Positions 1 to 14,943 of a stretch of 64,000 bases of DNA are shown here, piece after piece. The stretch is from NCBI GenBank assembly GCA_003260075.1, contig QLIY01000527.1, forward strand, positions 46,260-110,259, given 5' to 3'. The notes beneath the pieces are model-generated. The model ran no database searches and was not told the origin of the DNA. It was given only the letters and a program-made list of their open reading frames with translations. Every line of letters starts with the position of its first letter. Positions within the stretch are counted from its first letter, which is position 1. This DNA is from Phallusia mammillata. Taxonomy: Eukaryota; Chordata; Ascidiacea; Phlebobranchia; Ascidiidae. A program made the translations under genes and the position numbers.

Positions 1-1848
1 GTTTTTTCGAACAATCTACTGTGGTTGTACTCTTGAAGGGCATTAGCACGTGTGAGTCGAATGTTTTACGCCAAAAATTTTGCAAACCTAACCCGTGAAA
101 AGTTTTTTCGCACGAAGCTTGTGCACAATCGTTTGCCTTGTCTACGAATTCCGTGAGCTCAAATACCCAACATTTAACGCACAGCACCTGGGCTTAGGTC
201 AGAAATCCTGGGTGTTACTCGTGCCAATGTTGTGTGCTGAAAAGTGAAGTGTTTGTCCCATAAGAGGTTGCCGCCCACTGTGGCAATGCGATGAGATCGA
301 ACCTCAAATGCCCTGTTGTTGCTGGGGCAAGCTATAAATAGATTGTTTGTCAAGAGCTTGTTGTGGCAGCACTTGAAAAATCTGATTGATTTTTGTCACT
401 AAAACGTTTACCCCGCATTGCGCATTGATAAAGCTTGATAATTCACCAAGCGCAGGTTAACACGGCCCTAGACAGTTGTATAAATAATTCCGGGCAGCGT
501 TTTTTAACATTTTTTGTGTTCACAAACTATCTTTGTATCAACATAACCATTAGCAAGCTTTAAGTAAATGTGCAGTATCAATATCACTATAAACCTTAAA
601 AATTATTTATATATTGTCAGAAATCAGCACACTCGCAAAGCCTTTAGGATTGACAAACACTGATTTAGCCCCATACCATTGCAAACCTCATAACCAAAGT
701 TCAGTGTCTATGACAATGATATACGGTAAAAAAGGTTACTTGAGAAGTTGTAAATAATATCATTACCACGTGATATGTAAGTCGCTCAAATAGGGCTAAG
801 AGCTTAATCCAAGGCAATTCATCAACAACTTGACCAAATAAAAAGACAAACGTAACGTATAAGTTGGATAGGTACAACCATGATGAAAAGGGCTTCGGTT
901 TGCAGGAGTTTTTGCCCAAAGGCCGATTTAACTGCAATTTGAAACTTTGCACTTCGCAAACAAGGTACAGAGGTTGCTTTGGGGCAACTGTGAGTGGCAA
1001 GCGGTGACCAGTGATGTTAAACTTTTTTCTTAGCAAAATTACTGACATGAGCCGTACATGTTACAAGCACTAAAGGCAATTCTCGTTGTACCGTTGATTG
1101 CGCGTGACTAATTTATTGCTTCTGGCGTCCGGCTTTCGACAGGCAAAGAGCAAAAGTATCTTATAGAGCTATCGCGTGTATGTAAGACGAACCACAGACA
1201 AGACAACTGTCACGTTACAGGCGACTGGCAAAGTGTATCGTGTCGATCTTTCCCATCGTGCAAAATGCCCCTTCTGCAGCGCCCCAAAGGGGTCAAGCCC
1301 AGCCTCTGCTTGCAACTTGGGGCTTCGGTTTCATATATTCGTGAGACGCCATAGGGGTCGTATCAGATTCGCAGCCCGGGCCGCAGGGCGCGTTCGCATA
1401 TTTTCGGCTTAGTGGACTCATGTGCCGAAAGGTGGAACCTGGCCGACGAAAGGCGACGCCCGGTAGGCCGTGACCTTGACTCCGGTGCCAAGGTGACTTG
1501 AACGAAAACGTCACTTCGCCCTGGACGTGTGGGGTCTCTATGCGGACAGAAGTAGTTTCTGTTCTGTGCAAGAGTTAAGTTCGCAAGGGTAGGCGTGTAA
1601 AAATGTTAGAAACGAGAGGCTTATATTGTTTTGTAAACTACTTGGGTGTGGCCCACTTGGTTTACCTTGCTTGTGTTTAAAGAGCGATAACAAACGCAGC
1701 TGTTGTACAACTCATGTGACTTACAAGTACAAGATATAAAAGGTTTGTCAAATAATACTGTAGGGCATAAGGGGCAATCAAGATAGTTTTCAAGCGAAAA
1801 TCAAACAACATATGTATACGGTTTTGTCGAGCTATTAATGTTAACTTA

Positions 1849-1964
1849 AAATGCTTTGTAAACCATTTCATACCCATGCTGTACGTAAAAGTACCAAATG
1901 TAATGCGTTTAACGTAAAAATGCTTTGTAAACCATTTAATGCCAATGTCGTACGTAAAAGAACT
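1849..1964. repeat. Two-copy diverged tandem repeat, unit about 70 bp
   Basis: The string atgctttgtaaaccattt occurs at about 1849 and again at about 1919, each followed by a similar stretch ending in gtacgtaaaag. The copies differ by several substitutions. No coding signal is attached. Confidence 0.6.
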
Positions 1965-4900
1965 TAGCCTATACTCCTGTCCCGCCCGTTTCAAAGCCAG
2001 CAAAATATGCTGCGAACCTTTTTAGCCGTCCAACAAAAACAACACATTGCCAGCTGTCATTCACAAACGCTGCGCCGTACTTAATCGGAATGTTATAGTG
2101 GAAGGCTCTATCAGCCTGCTCTTCGCCTGAACTGATCTCTCCCGAACTCAAAAGCGAATCGAGGCACTTTCGTATTTGCTTCGCTTCAGTGGCAACGAAT
2201 CCGTCCCTCACTGGGAACCAGTTCGACAAGACACGTGACTTACGATTATCCCTGGAAGGGTGAATCTCTAAAAGCGGCCTTGTTAGGAAGATGACTTGTG
2301 TATTTGGCTAGGTGTCACGAGAGAGCTAAACCCGTGAGATTTTGGCGCGTGGAAATGGGTGAAAAGACTGAAATACAAAAAAAATCAAAGCAGGATGAAT
2401 AGTTATTATTTTAAACAAGACTCTCTTGCCTAAAATACACTTTTGAATACTTCTAAAATTACAAGTTTATAGTTAAGGAAAAAATAAACCATATTGGACA
2501 AATACAAAAAGCGTATTGATTAGTACGATCTCTTTTTGCATTGGTTGGTGAATCATTTACGTGAAAATCGTACAAACAATGTCAAACCCAGAAAAACGAT
2601 ATTCTCCAGCAAGTCACACCTTAAAATAAACTGATTAGTCAAACATAACAAATTATATCAAAGCACATAACCACTAAATTTTTCTTTGTTTTCTATTGTA
2701 AAACCATTGGGTTGTGTCTAAATCCAGTTCAAACCGGCGTTTACGGTATTGCGTTCTTCAATGTCAATCTATTTCCATATGCGAGCGTGTGAACATAGGA
2801 AACGGCCGGCATAGATATTATGCGAGATTTATCACAACGGAAATGGGCGACAAAACGACTCATAAAGACGACCTAACTCAAAAGGAAACGCTGCTTCCTT
2901 TCAATAAGGGGCAAGAACGGGCGCAAAGGCAAGGGCGAACAGCTTTTAATTAAAAGACTTGGAAACGGAGCGTGAATGGCGTTTGTTATTGTGTGGGGAA
3001 CGGTAGGGAGACGCGGGAACCACATCGGCGACAAACTGCTGCGAGGTTTTAATTAAATCCCCTTTTCGGACCAATCAGCGTCCAGACATGAACGCTTACA
3101 CGTGGAATAGGGGAAGAGTTCCTTGATATGTAACCCTATGTGGGTAATATGCAGTTTTGGGCTTACTGGATTAATTTTGTATTGAACGTCTAGTGGTGTA
3201 TGTTTTAACCATCGCGTGTCGTGGGGTTTATAACTATTATTTGTCAATTTATGATTTAGGCGTTACACCATTTACCACCTCATCAAAGACCCATTGTGAT
3301 TTAGTGGAATTTGTTTTTACTTAGGATTTCTGGGTTACAACAGCCAACGATAGGCTTTGAGCACAATTTTGGAGCATTTTTATGGTAAACTCACTATACA
3401 TATGATCAGAAAATACCACAAAAACAGTCACAAAATTTTGTTTAAGACACTAAATTTTAATAAACGTAAAGAACAAGTTTCGTTAACACGTAGCAGTAGC
3501 ACTTATAATTCAGGTCATTTTTGTCACGTAATCGACCTGAACTTTGACCTCTCATCCTTGCAAGTCTTTTCCGTAAACGCTCGTTACCGCAAACCCCCCA
3601 CAAAGTTTCCCAGCCCCAAACTCGCAAACACAACACAACAACCCCTTTACAACTTAACTATAACGAAGTGCTTGTTGAAGGGTGTTGATCTCGAACAGGA
3701 AAAGCCAGGATCTGTATGAACTTGATCCATTTGAAGGCCAGTGTTTGCGCATATGACCTGCAGAGTAGCAACACCCGGTTTTGGCTTTCCTGGTCCCCGA
3801 TCTCGTTACCCGCCTCGCATACCTGTTACGTGCATAAGCGAGCGCTCGTTTGTGTTGTGATTGATTGACAGGCGGTAATGAAGTCAGTGACGGCGATGTT
3901 AGATGTGCTGGTTGAACGGGAAAGTTAGGAATGATATGACAGTAATAAAAATTCGAATTTTAGGGAGAAAATTAGGAGAATTGGGTTCACAAACTTCACT
4001 GTACTTTGCGAAGATAATTTAATCAGCATTTTAAGCGTCTACACTACAATTTATTTACTATTTACAAACTTTTTGGCAGTTTTGGCCTTGGTAAGGTATA
4101 GCAAATTCAGGACGTGTTTTTCTATTAACAAAAGTATAGGTTTGTTGCTGTTATGGAAATCAACAGCTTTTTTTGCGCGAAGGTGTATATTGTGTCACAA
4201 AAAGTACCCGTTGTAAATTGGCTTTTGGTATATATTGACAATTGACAGTTTTGGATGTTGTTAGGTTTTAGACAATTGACAAAATGTGCCTAAAATCTCT
4301 TTAAATAGGTTTAATTTTCCCCAATTGATGAGTATCAATTGCATACATTTCCTAAATTATTTGGTGATGACTATGAACGTTTGTTGAGTAGGTAAATTGC
4401 AGCTTAAAGTCATCTGAAGTAGAACAAATTGGACCTCGGCGCAAGATGTAACCAAAATCATCAAAAAAATATGAATTCCTAGCAAAACCGCCGCTATTTG
4501 CTGTAAAGCTTTGGAACCAGAAATAGTTGTTTAAATCAAAGCTGAGAGTCAGACGAAGTGGAACGAACTGAGTTTCGTCCACAGCTTAATGTACGTTGTT
4601 CTTATTTTTCGGTTCAATTCCAGCCATACCCGGCAGTGAGCCCGAACTGGATTTAGACGACGCCAAAAACACGTGACGAAACGGAAACGGAGGGGTTAAC
4701 GCCGACCCCCTCCCCATAGGTTTGGTCACGCGCCGAAAGCCACCTTCAAAGAAGGAATTGGGTCGTAAAAAATAACTTGATTTTTTGATGTTGCAAGCAA
4801 GGCCTTATGGCGTGGTGCCCTAATGTGTTCCAGATTTTTCTCTTCTGAGTCTGTACATGTGAGCGTATCGTTGCTTTCTGTTAAGCGTGTTTCCTATCCT

Positions 4901-5079
4901 GGTTTATGGGTTGGTGTAAGGAATGACGGTTGTTGAAGTTTGAAACCGAAAACTTGGTGTGGTGAAGCGTTGCACTTCCGCGGTATAGCGGCACTGAGTC
5001 GAGCATCAATAAACAGCATCTGTTCCTGTACTCACAGGTGTTGCGGTAATTTTGTTTTTAGAACCCTGGCGTTTCAGGT

Positions 5080-5415
5080 ATGGCTGGGTCAAAACTTTCT
5101 GTACCTACAAAATCAAAACTTCCTTCTCATTGCCAAGTTTAACCAAAAATGAAGACTTGTTTTTGTGAAGTCTGGGTCAAAACTTTCTTCCTATTGCAAA
5201 GTTTGACAAAAAATTAAGTCTCATTTTGTGTGAAGACTTCATCAAAAAATTCTGTATCCTTTCACTGCAAAGTTTGTCTGAAAAGGCGAAACATTTTTTT
5301 CTTAAATCTGAGTGAAAAAATTCTGTATCTTTTCATTGCAAGTTTGGCCCATTTGTTGCTCAAGTTTTGTCAATGGAAGTCAAAGTTTTCTATGTCTTCT
5401 CATTAGAAATACAAA
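5080..5415. repeat. Degenerate tandem repeat, about five units of roughly 70 bp
   Basis: Successive units carry variants of tctgggtcaaaactttct followed by a pyrimidine-rich stretch and cattgcaaagtttg. Units are visible starting near 5083, 5170, 5240, 5305 and 5375. They are well diverged, so this is an old local expansion rather than an assembly effect; no poly-C tract is involved. Confidence 0.6.
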
Positions 5416-8400
5416 ATCAAGCCCACTCTTTGTCGAGTCTGGTAGATGTTTAGTTTCAAACATTTTTGTTATAACATATGAACTCTGAAAGCAACCTTAA
5501 TTCAAAAAATACCAAAATACTTCATGCAGTGTGTTTTATCAGTCAGAGGAAAATACCCTTCCACTTTTGAACTGGTGTGTACATTTGTACATCATTGCGT
5601 CAAACTTAAGGTCAAAAACTACATACACGACACAGCTAAAAAGGTTTGAAATAGAATTTTATGATATCATCCAAAGGCACGGGGCTCGTAGACCTGAGGT
5701 CAAGGGCTTTTGAAAAGTCGGGGAAACGCATCCTCGTGTCATCAGGCGGCATTATGCAAGTGTGTGGTGATGATGGTGCTTTAGAGTTGACTCTCATCAT
5801 GGCTCAGGTTTAAATCAGGCACTTCACTGAAATGAGGTCACAATACGATGCCAGGGCTGAAAGGTTGACGATTTGTTCACACCTCGACTACATGGTTCAA
5901 TGTCTCAAAGTAGTTGGTCGGGATTGGCTTCTTCGGGTCGAGTTCAGGCGGGGTTATAACATGCTTGATTTAGACCTGACTTTACTGAGTTCCATTTTTA
6001 CCGTCGTTTCGCCATGTTCCGGGGCTAATTTGGTATATATTTCGTATCGGTTTCGCGCTTGTACTTTCGGGTTCGGGGCACAATTTTAGGTCCGCTTACG
6101 AGTCTGCTAAGAATACCGCATTTCTTACTGTGGTTTTAATCTGAATTTCTACAAGATTATGTCATTGCGCCGTGACATAGAGCTTGAATTATATGGTAAA
6201 CGCTTGTTGACACCTCAATCGTTTCAATATTGGAATGATCATGCCAAAAGCGATTTTATGTTTTTATATGTTGGATTTCACACTTGAACATGATGACGTA
6301 ATTGTGTCATGACGTAGCGCACAAAAGAACCTAAGACTGTTGCAAACAGTTGTTGGCAACACCGACGTGTTTTGCAATTGCAAAGAATGATAATGTAAAC
6401 AGGTAATAAAAGTATTGAGCCTAAACTCCACATATCCACCATGATGACGTATTTGTGCCGTGACGTAGGACCCAAAATAATGCCGGGCCTACGGTGCATC
6501 GGGCCAGACGCCCATTTTGTTTGGGCGGGCTGCGGTGGAAAGTTGCCAGAGTCGAAATCCCGCTTCGTTTCGGATGGATACATCTGAGTCAATTTGCGCG
6601 AACTCTCCGTTGCAAAACACTTTTCGCTTGTTCGTCTGCTCAGGGCAACGTTTTCGCTTAAGCCTTGTATACTTTGGCCAGGAACGCACAACACAAGATC
6701 TGTGTTGATCCGAAAATCCGCGAAATGCATCTGTTTGTGTGGGGATCGACCTTTTGTTGTATCAACCACGGCATCTTACAATAGTTATCGACGGGCAAAG
6801 TTTAAACACACTAGTTGCGGCGGCGTGAATAGATTTTGGGCATTTAAGATGATGAGGTGTATTACTAAGCTCGTGCGCATTAAACTAACAAAAACAGTTT
6901 TAGGTAGTTTCCACAATCTGGATGTTGTATATTTTTGTTTCCAGTTAGAAGAACTCTTTTCATTTGATTAATGTAAGTGCTGTTTATTATCATTTTATAA
7001 ACTATACGTCCTTTACAAAGTTTAAAATCACATCGGTTGGAGTCTAGAACAATCTGATCTCAGTTCCACTGTGTTTTTAAGATAAAGCGGAGGATTTGGC
7101 ATCAAGCCTACGCACTTGTTTGTCAAAGGAATAGCCCTAATCCAAAATTAAACATCATTAAACGCCCGATTTCTGCAGGTAGCTTACCACGCTTTTGACA
7201 AGTCAGAAAACAAAAGCCCATACTTTAACACCTCTATTGAAAGCGCGCCTTTTTAAGTGGTTTTTGATATTTGCAATTGAATTTACCACTGTAGCGCAGC
7301 CCGCGATTTTGCTTTATTCTGTGCGTTATACCCGACTTGTCTCCTCATGGTGTCAAAGCGCGTAGAAAACGAAAAACGGCGGTTTTTTGATGCGGCTGGA
7401 TTCGAGACAGGATAGCCGCCGATTCGGTGTCTTGCTTCAGCTTAGGCGAGCCAGCATCGGTGTCGTTGTGAAGCTTGCGGCGGTGTGGCAAGCTCCTTTT
7501 GTCGGCAAAACAGTTGGCTGGAGGCGCCTTGGCGATAACAGGAGCGTTTGAACTTCGAAATTTTGCAGCACATATACTTGCTGATCAGGTCCAAAATTAA
7601 CAGCTGATAATAGCCCATGTTGGAGCTTTTGAAGTGAGTTTTGGTTGAAGATAACAGACATGGTAGAGATAACGTATTTCTTGTGTAGCGCAGTGGAACA
7701 ATAGATGCTGTGTTTCAAATTGAAAAACTAGAGCATGGTAGTTAAGCAACTACGAAAGTCGCGTGTGCAACAAATCTCCGTTCAAACAATAACAACACAG
7801 CAGAGGTCAGCTACAGCACGACACCTGTCGATGCCAGACAAGATCAAAAAACGCGAATCGCAAATAAAACCCGATGCAAAACAAATACCCCTATCGTAAG
7901 TAATCCGTAAATTTGCTTTAGCCCGATACGTCAACCCCACGGGTTCGGGGGCTGTAAACGCACCCACGCAGCGGGATGGGGTCAAGTGGGGGCCACTTCC
8001 CGCCTTAGGGACGACAGTTGATTGACCAGCGCGACATTGTCCACCCTTAGCCGTGACCCGGAACCCTGAAGTGGTCAGGCACAGGACTTGAACAGGAAAG
8101 GTGTCTTAACGAAGGGTCCTTGAGGCCAGCTTTGCACCTAAGGTATGAGATAGTTTGCGCGCCGGCTGGGTGTAAGGCAAGGGTTTAATGCGATTAAGCA
8201 GCCGGAAGACGTAGAACACACGAGTTGCATATGAGGATGTTGTTTTAAAGTTGCCAGGAATAATGTGTAGAGTACAGTGCAGTTTTTTATGTACCTAAAA
8301 TGTCTACAGGTTGATAAATTGAAACAGCTAAGGCATAAAATTAAATGTTGCAGAAGTTGAAACAAACTAAAGAAAGTTGTAAAGCGTAGAATGCAGAATG

Positions 8401-10329
8401 AATTTCATATAAACTGTGTTAGAAAAGCAGTGTGGCTTTTCGTATACCTTTAAGGTTGGGGATTAGACTTGGTAGTCAGAATGACACATTCCACATGGGG
8501 AATATTTGTGCGAAAATATATCTCCATACGTCACCATCAGTCACTTAAAAAAAGAGCCAAGACGCGACTGCTACATCAGATGTATTTGTTTTGGCTAGGC
8601 TGCCGATTTGTAAGCGAAAGTGAGGGCGAGCCGGCCAAAAATGCAAGGGATTTTGGACGCTTGAGAGACTAAAGGTAGTCCAGATTGCTTAAGCTGTTTG
8701 TTGCAGGGAGATTACTGAGTACTGGGAGGGCTTAACAGGCGTAATTAACTTGATCGACGTGGTTTTAGCTCCCTGACTTGCAGGAACTTTCCATCTTGCC
8801 TTAGTCTAATCCCAAACAGTGTAGATTTGCTGGGGCGAGGCCAGAACTTGTTGTAAAACATGCATTTGTGTCTTGCATAGTTTTTCCGTTCGTTAGACCT
8901 TTAAATGAGGTCACAAACAGCAGAGTTTTGGTGGTGTGGCCTTAGATTTCAAGTGTAGCAAGACCAGCAACGGGGTTGGTAAAGTTAATTTTTTAGAGCT
9001 TCTTACAGTGAATAGTAAGAAAATATTTTAAAACTTATTTAAACAGGGGTAACAAAGCGCAGAAACTGGTAAGAACTCGTTACATGATGTTACAGTCCGC
9101 TTCAACTGATCTTTTTGCCTCATATTTAGTTGAACTTTGAATAGAGTTTACTGAAGTTTTCTCGTCAGTGGTTGCACACGTTTCTAAAATCTATCCAGAA
9201 AGCTAACAATTGGCGATTATAAAGGTTAATATTTAAGGACTATTTGGACAATTTTGTTTCTTTAACCGCATGTAGTAGTGGTCCCCAAGCGTTTTGTAGA
9301 CCAATTTTATTTAAAAAAAAAAAGTCTTTCAGTTTTTACATTCGCGAACGCCCTGAAACCATCTCACGGACCCCTTGGGGTCTGTGTAACCCAGGTTGGG
9401 ACTGCCTACATAAAAACATGCCAGAAAACGTGTACAAATCTCACCTAAAAAATGTGGCATTTAGTTATTCCCTTGTGGCGCCAATTAAATTTGCGTGACG
9501 CCGTGGCGCAACCTACACGTGCAAGTACTGGCACAGCGTACGTAAGAGTTGTTAAGGTTTAAGCGCATTATTACGGCGCCACCCGTGCATGAACCTCGAT
9601 ACCACTTGTGGGTTTGACCTGGCGACAAAACATCTATAGCTCATGCAGTCAACCAAAGATAAAGTATGAAGGCACACAGGCCGTAACGCTGTTTTTAAGA
9701 GTTATTCCACGGTAGTGAAAACTGGTGCGTGCGATTAGACGTTTTTTACCATATTATATGATATCTTTAACCGCTAAACCGTTTCAAGTTTCAATATAAA
9801 TGTGTATAGAAATCAAATTAATGAATGCTAAACGAATTTGTAACTGTTCTGGTTCGCACCTGAAACTTACAGGACATCAGCGTTTGTGAGATTTTGGTCT
9901 ATAGATAACCATCTTACTTAACAACTTGTCACCAAAATGATCATAGAGTTAGACACCACACAAGTCAGACTTAATCATATTGTGGTGGCGCTCAATATTG
10001 TGACATAGCGTATGACGACGAAGTGGCGCAAGAACTGAATTTACCCACCAGCTGCAACTATGACATTGTTATGTTGGTTAGGAATCTGATGTGACCGTCT
10101 ATATTTACACACGGGGGCTCCATAATGTTGAGATTCTGTTTTGTGTGTTTAACGACTTTAGGTTTGTAAACATAATACAGAATATACAGGACTGGGCGTC
10201 AGTTTACTGAGCACCTAATGTTGATTTCGTGTTCAATAGGATCTTTCCCAGGAGTTAGGACCAGTAGTGTTGACTTGTGTGCTAACTGACTGCCCGTTGA
10301 AGTCTTATCACGACGGGAACGAGGCTTTT

Positions 10330-10351
10330 CCCCCCCCCCCCCCCCCCCCCC
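10330..10351. other. Poly-C tract, probable assembly gap
   Basis: A run of 22 C. It has no obvious duplicated flanks, unlike most other tracts in the window. Confidence 0.6.
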
Positions 10352-13300
10352 GATCCTTCCACATTCCTGGTTCCTCGACGGGAAAAACGGCGCCGCCGCT
10401 CCCGTGTTCGTATAAAGGCGAATAACGCAAAGCCACTGCTTAAATGAATGTCACGAAAACGTTGGGCAGAGTATAAACACACTTTCGATTCGGTTTAACC
10501 AAGCGAAGAGGCGAACTGAATTTTGCCTCCACGTCTAAATACGGAACGCAAGGAGTTACCTGCAGGTTTAGTCTTGGCTTTGTGCAAGCCAAAAGATTCA
10601 AGACTTATTGGACTTAGATCTCCCGGTTTTTGTGCTAGTCAACTCCAAGTAAGGCAAGGAATTCAAATCGTCCGGCCTCGATTAACGGTTGCCAGGCAGC
10701 CCGGCTCCACATGCACCGACATCAAAAATGCTTTCAAGTCGAATCTACTTTGTTTTGCTTCACTTGCAACTGATTGCGGGCGGCAGAAGCGGAGCAAGAA
10801 AAAAATCTTCGTGAGTTTCGATTGTTTCCAATTTCGTTTCTGGCTGTTTCGAACCAAAACGCTATAATTCGCTACAAACAGTTGGAAAGGGCAGAACTTA
10901 ACCAACAGTTTAGCTCAAGACCTTTACTTTAAAAATTAACTGAAATTAACTCAAGCAAGTAAAAACTGCGGCATAGAACCCAGACCCGTAAAGAATTTAA
11001 CTTCACTAGTTGCACGTGAAAAAAATCCTAAACGAAACATAGACATAGAAAAATTGGCAATTTCGTACTTCGTTAGACTACAAAAACGTTTTGTGTTTGA
11101 ATTTTAAATTGTCCGATTTAGTGAATAGTTGAACTCAAACTGGTTCAACATGCCGTTACAATTATTATGCCAGAAGCATTTAGTAAAGAGAATTATCTCA
11201 AGATTCTTCGCTCGCGTACGTTTCGAATGCCTATACACCACATGAAGTGTATTAGTCACATTGCTTGCCAGGTCGCTGTGGCGAATGTTGCGTCCGTTTT
11301 TGCGGATTGGTTCTCACACCGTAACCCAAACCTTAGCGGATATCTGCCTTTCCATGTCATTTGGTGGTGTTTTGACGTGTGACCACCAGAGTACGGAAAC
11401 TGGCATGTTGTGACATACAGCAATAGATAATTACATGACACACTGCCCAAGCCGATTGCCTGGGATTTAAAGAGTCTAATGCATTGCGAATTAATTGAAA
11501 ACCACCGGCTTAACCGCAAGCGCCCGAGCGTCGCAATGCTTTCCAAATATCGCGCTTACCTAATGCATATGACGCACAGGGTTGTATTTATTAAGGCAGG
11601 GTGCTCTTGCATATATAAAGACGTATTATACTTTTCGCATATGCGCGTATACTGTACAAATGGCATGGGATAAATGGCTGGTTGTAAAAGTCAACGCCGT
11701 TCCTATTTGGGTTCCAAGAACGGAATTAAACTTTCGTAAATACACGCATAATTCTTGTTTAGATAATGGTTGGTTGTAAAAGTCATTTTTTTCTATTTTA
11801 GTTACCAAAATAGAATAATGGCGGTTATTTTGTACTGTGTATCTTTAAAACCAATTTGCCACGAAGACACAATCAAAAACTACGTCGGTTACCCTCTACC
11901 GTAAACTTATCGCATGTACTAGACCTTTTAAAGTCGCGAACACATCGTAAGACTAGCTGGATTCGGATAATCGCAATAGTTATTTGTATTTGGTCTTGAG
12001 GTTTATCGCCAAAACGCCAATACGAGCCCCCAGGCATATTTTATAATTGCCAAAGCAATATCAACAAACGTTGGGCAGCTTACTTCGGTGGACCGCGTGG
12101 CGCATGCGGGACTTCGCTTTTTGCTCGAGTACTTTGTAATCCTCGTAATACCGCTCGGTTTTTTCGCCTGTGAGACCGAATGAATTCATAGTGGGATGTG
12201 GTTTGTCGTGGTGGCGGAACTTTTGCAGCCAAACCGGATTCGCAACAGAATTCAATGTTAATTTCAGTGGTTCATTGATAATTAATCGCTAAAAAATGGC
12301 GATGTCAATGTAATCCATATTGCCTTCATATCGGCGAAATCGATTTTTATACACGACATTGCATAACGAAACACACCAACTGATTTAAGTGTACTGAAAG
12401 CTTCAGTTTAGTATGTATTATCCGCAACTGGAATTGTCTCTAATGAGCGCACGTTGGTTAAGGACGATGTCTGTATCATGAGTACAGGTTTTATATGAAA
12501 CCAATATTTTTATGACGTGCCTTTCAACGACCTAAAGGTTTTGTGTGAGCAATCCTAGCTAGCAAACGCAAAACACACTCAATAAACTGTTTGCTACCCA
12601 CATTGAAACAACAGGGATATGCCTAGAAATAAAAAAGAGTCGCTCTGGTAGTACTATATCCCTACCTACTTTTATTAGTGTACCTGAGCGCTTTTCCATT
12701 TTTAGTAGATCAAAACATGTAATGGTTTGGCGGCGAAATAACGTGTTTGTGTCGCTTTACTGAGGGTTCAATTGCAACGTAAACAGTATTGCCAAACGAA
12801 AACGTCATTTTAGAAATCCCAGTCATTTTTACTCGTTTATAACCCTAAAAATAGTTGAAGGTCCAGTTTTTACCATTGTGTGTTCGAATAAGTCAAAACA
12901 ACATTTGTTTCGCTTTTCCCTACGACAAACAGTATCGGTATTCGGCTTGGTTAAAAGGCAACGTCCCTATGTAAACGAAAGTCGATTTGACATCGGGTCT
13001 CAAGCACCGAAGAGACGCAACAACAGTTTAAAATATCTCTTAGCATTGTGACGACATAACCACAGTTACGTAATCTACCTTTGTCGATGCGAAGTATGAA
13101 TGTGGGGTCGCACACAGACAGTTTGTTTTTGTGTTGAATGTTTCTCTTACGTGTGCGTTGCACTTTAAACGATAGCGGCTTCTGTTTGATGGTCGATTGT
13201 TCGACCACGTCGCCATGCCAACGTGAAGTACGTACCTTGCCGTAGAAAACCTGAAACGCGTGAATTTTTTGTAAACGAATAGTTTCGATGTAACTTGATT

Positions 13301-14425
13301 CGTTAATTTAAACGTTTAGACACAAAATGTGGATGCAATTACTTCTTGGAATAGGGAAAGCTTTTTATCAATAAAGATTAACTGCCAAACTTAATTTCAT
13401 AGCCTTCGTCGCGTCTTTACCAGTTTATTGCTGAAGTAATATATAATCGCTGAGTCACGGTTTGCATTAACACTGCGTTTATTTCCAGACTTTGAAACAC
13501 TGAATTTGATCAAATAGCACACATTTTGTGAAGTTTTGTAGAAAAGGTTCCTGTGTTTTGACCAGATACAAAAGCACGAGCCCTGGTAAAAATGACAAAA
13601 CAAACACAGTTGAGCAAACCTTAAGGGTCATCGCCTGAAATCACGTTCGGCGCGTGCACAGAAGCAAGTCATTTTACGCTTGGGCTCTCGCGAACATTTT
13701 CGTAGACCGCGCCGCTTAGTTTACAATTACGCGAAATTATTGCCCAGTGCCAGCAGATCAAAGGTGTCACGTGTTAATGATCACGTGACTGTTTTGGGGC
13801 CTCTAACCGCCCACGCAAAGATGGTGAAACCCTTTGAACGGCTTAATATGGAAAGATACCGGTTTTGTGCACGAAAAATCACAGCTGGGGCAAATTGGCG
13901 GCAACAACAACATGCGAGAGTTAATAGCCGGGGTGTGGGTTACTGGGAAATAGGTTGTACACAGGGGGTTGTATCACATGGGTGGGAGTTCCAAGTAAGA
14001 AAAACTGCGGAAATCGGGAACTTTAAACTCAAAAGCTACCTTGGTTTTGATTTGACCTTTTACAAATTTCGACAAAAGTAGTATTGAGGGTGTTTTTAAA
14101 AATTTGTTTTGACCTGGATTTTTGATCATATGACAAGTTTTTACTTTTAGTACGAAAATATCTGCTAAACAAATTTGTGTTTTTGTTGCACAAGAAGGGA
14201 CGTTATCTAATGTTTAGGCAATTCTTCCGTTTACGAAACAAATCAAAGTATTTTGCCGAATGTACCTGAACAATATTCCTAACTCCTAATCCCCAAACCT
14301 AAATGTTTGCCTAAAACTATTTCGTAGCAGTCCGTAAAAGGCTTACGATATAATTTTCAATTTCATATTTCATTCATTGTTTAACAGCAATAAAACCTGA
14401 GAGTTGAGCGAAAAAATAACCACAG

Positions 14426-14720
14426 ACTTACTAAAGGCTGTAAAACACATAGCACATGTTGTCTTTGCTGATAAGACGGGATATTTCTCGGCAATTCCCT
14501 GAAACTTGCTTGCGTATAAACTCTCATAGCAACAAGGCTTACAAGAAATCCAATGCCAACCCCCCCCCCCAAATCGCCACACACTTACTAAAGGTTGTAA
14601 AACACATAGCGCATGTTGTCTATGTTGATAAGACGGGATATTTCTCGGCAATTCCCTGAAACTTGCTCGCGTATAAACTTTCATAGCAACAAGGCTTACA
14701 AAGAAATCCAATGCTAACAT

Positions 14721-14751
<31 letters not shown>
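14426..14751. repeat. Direct duplication across poly-C tract, plus a second tract
   Basis: About 130 bp starting acttactaaagg at 14426 recurs at 14583. The copies are separated by C at 14560-14570 and followed by a 30-base C run at 14722-14751. The pattern fits unmerged contig ends. Confidence 0.7.
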
Positions 14752-14752
<1 letters not shown>

Positions 14753-14943
14753 AATGGTTGATGGATACAAGTGTTACAACAACAACATGTGTTATACATC
14801 CCATACATTCCCATACGCAGAAACATACAGTCAATTCCAGCAAACAGTCAACTATTTATAAAATTGTGACCATCGCGTGATTTTTGATTAATTTTAAAGC
14901 TATAAAGTTTAACATCTATATATAATTCACAGCGAAACACACA

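Noticed and set aside
6278..6769. 163-codon open frame on the minus strand with overlapping frames on both strands
   Set aside because: No recognisable family, several overlapping alternative frames of similar length, and no splice or start context; likely chance.
14370..14843. 157-codon minus-strand frame with a Gly run
   Set aside because: It spans poly-C tracts read as Gly and a duplicated segment; an artefact of the gap characters.
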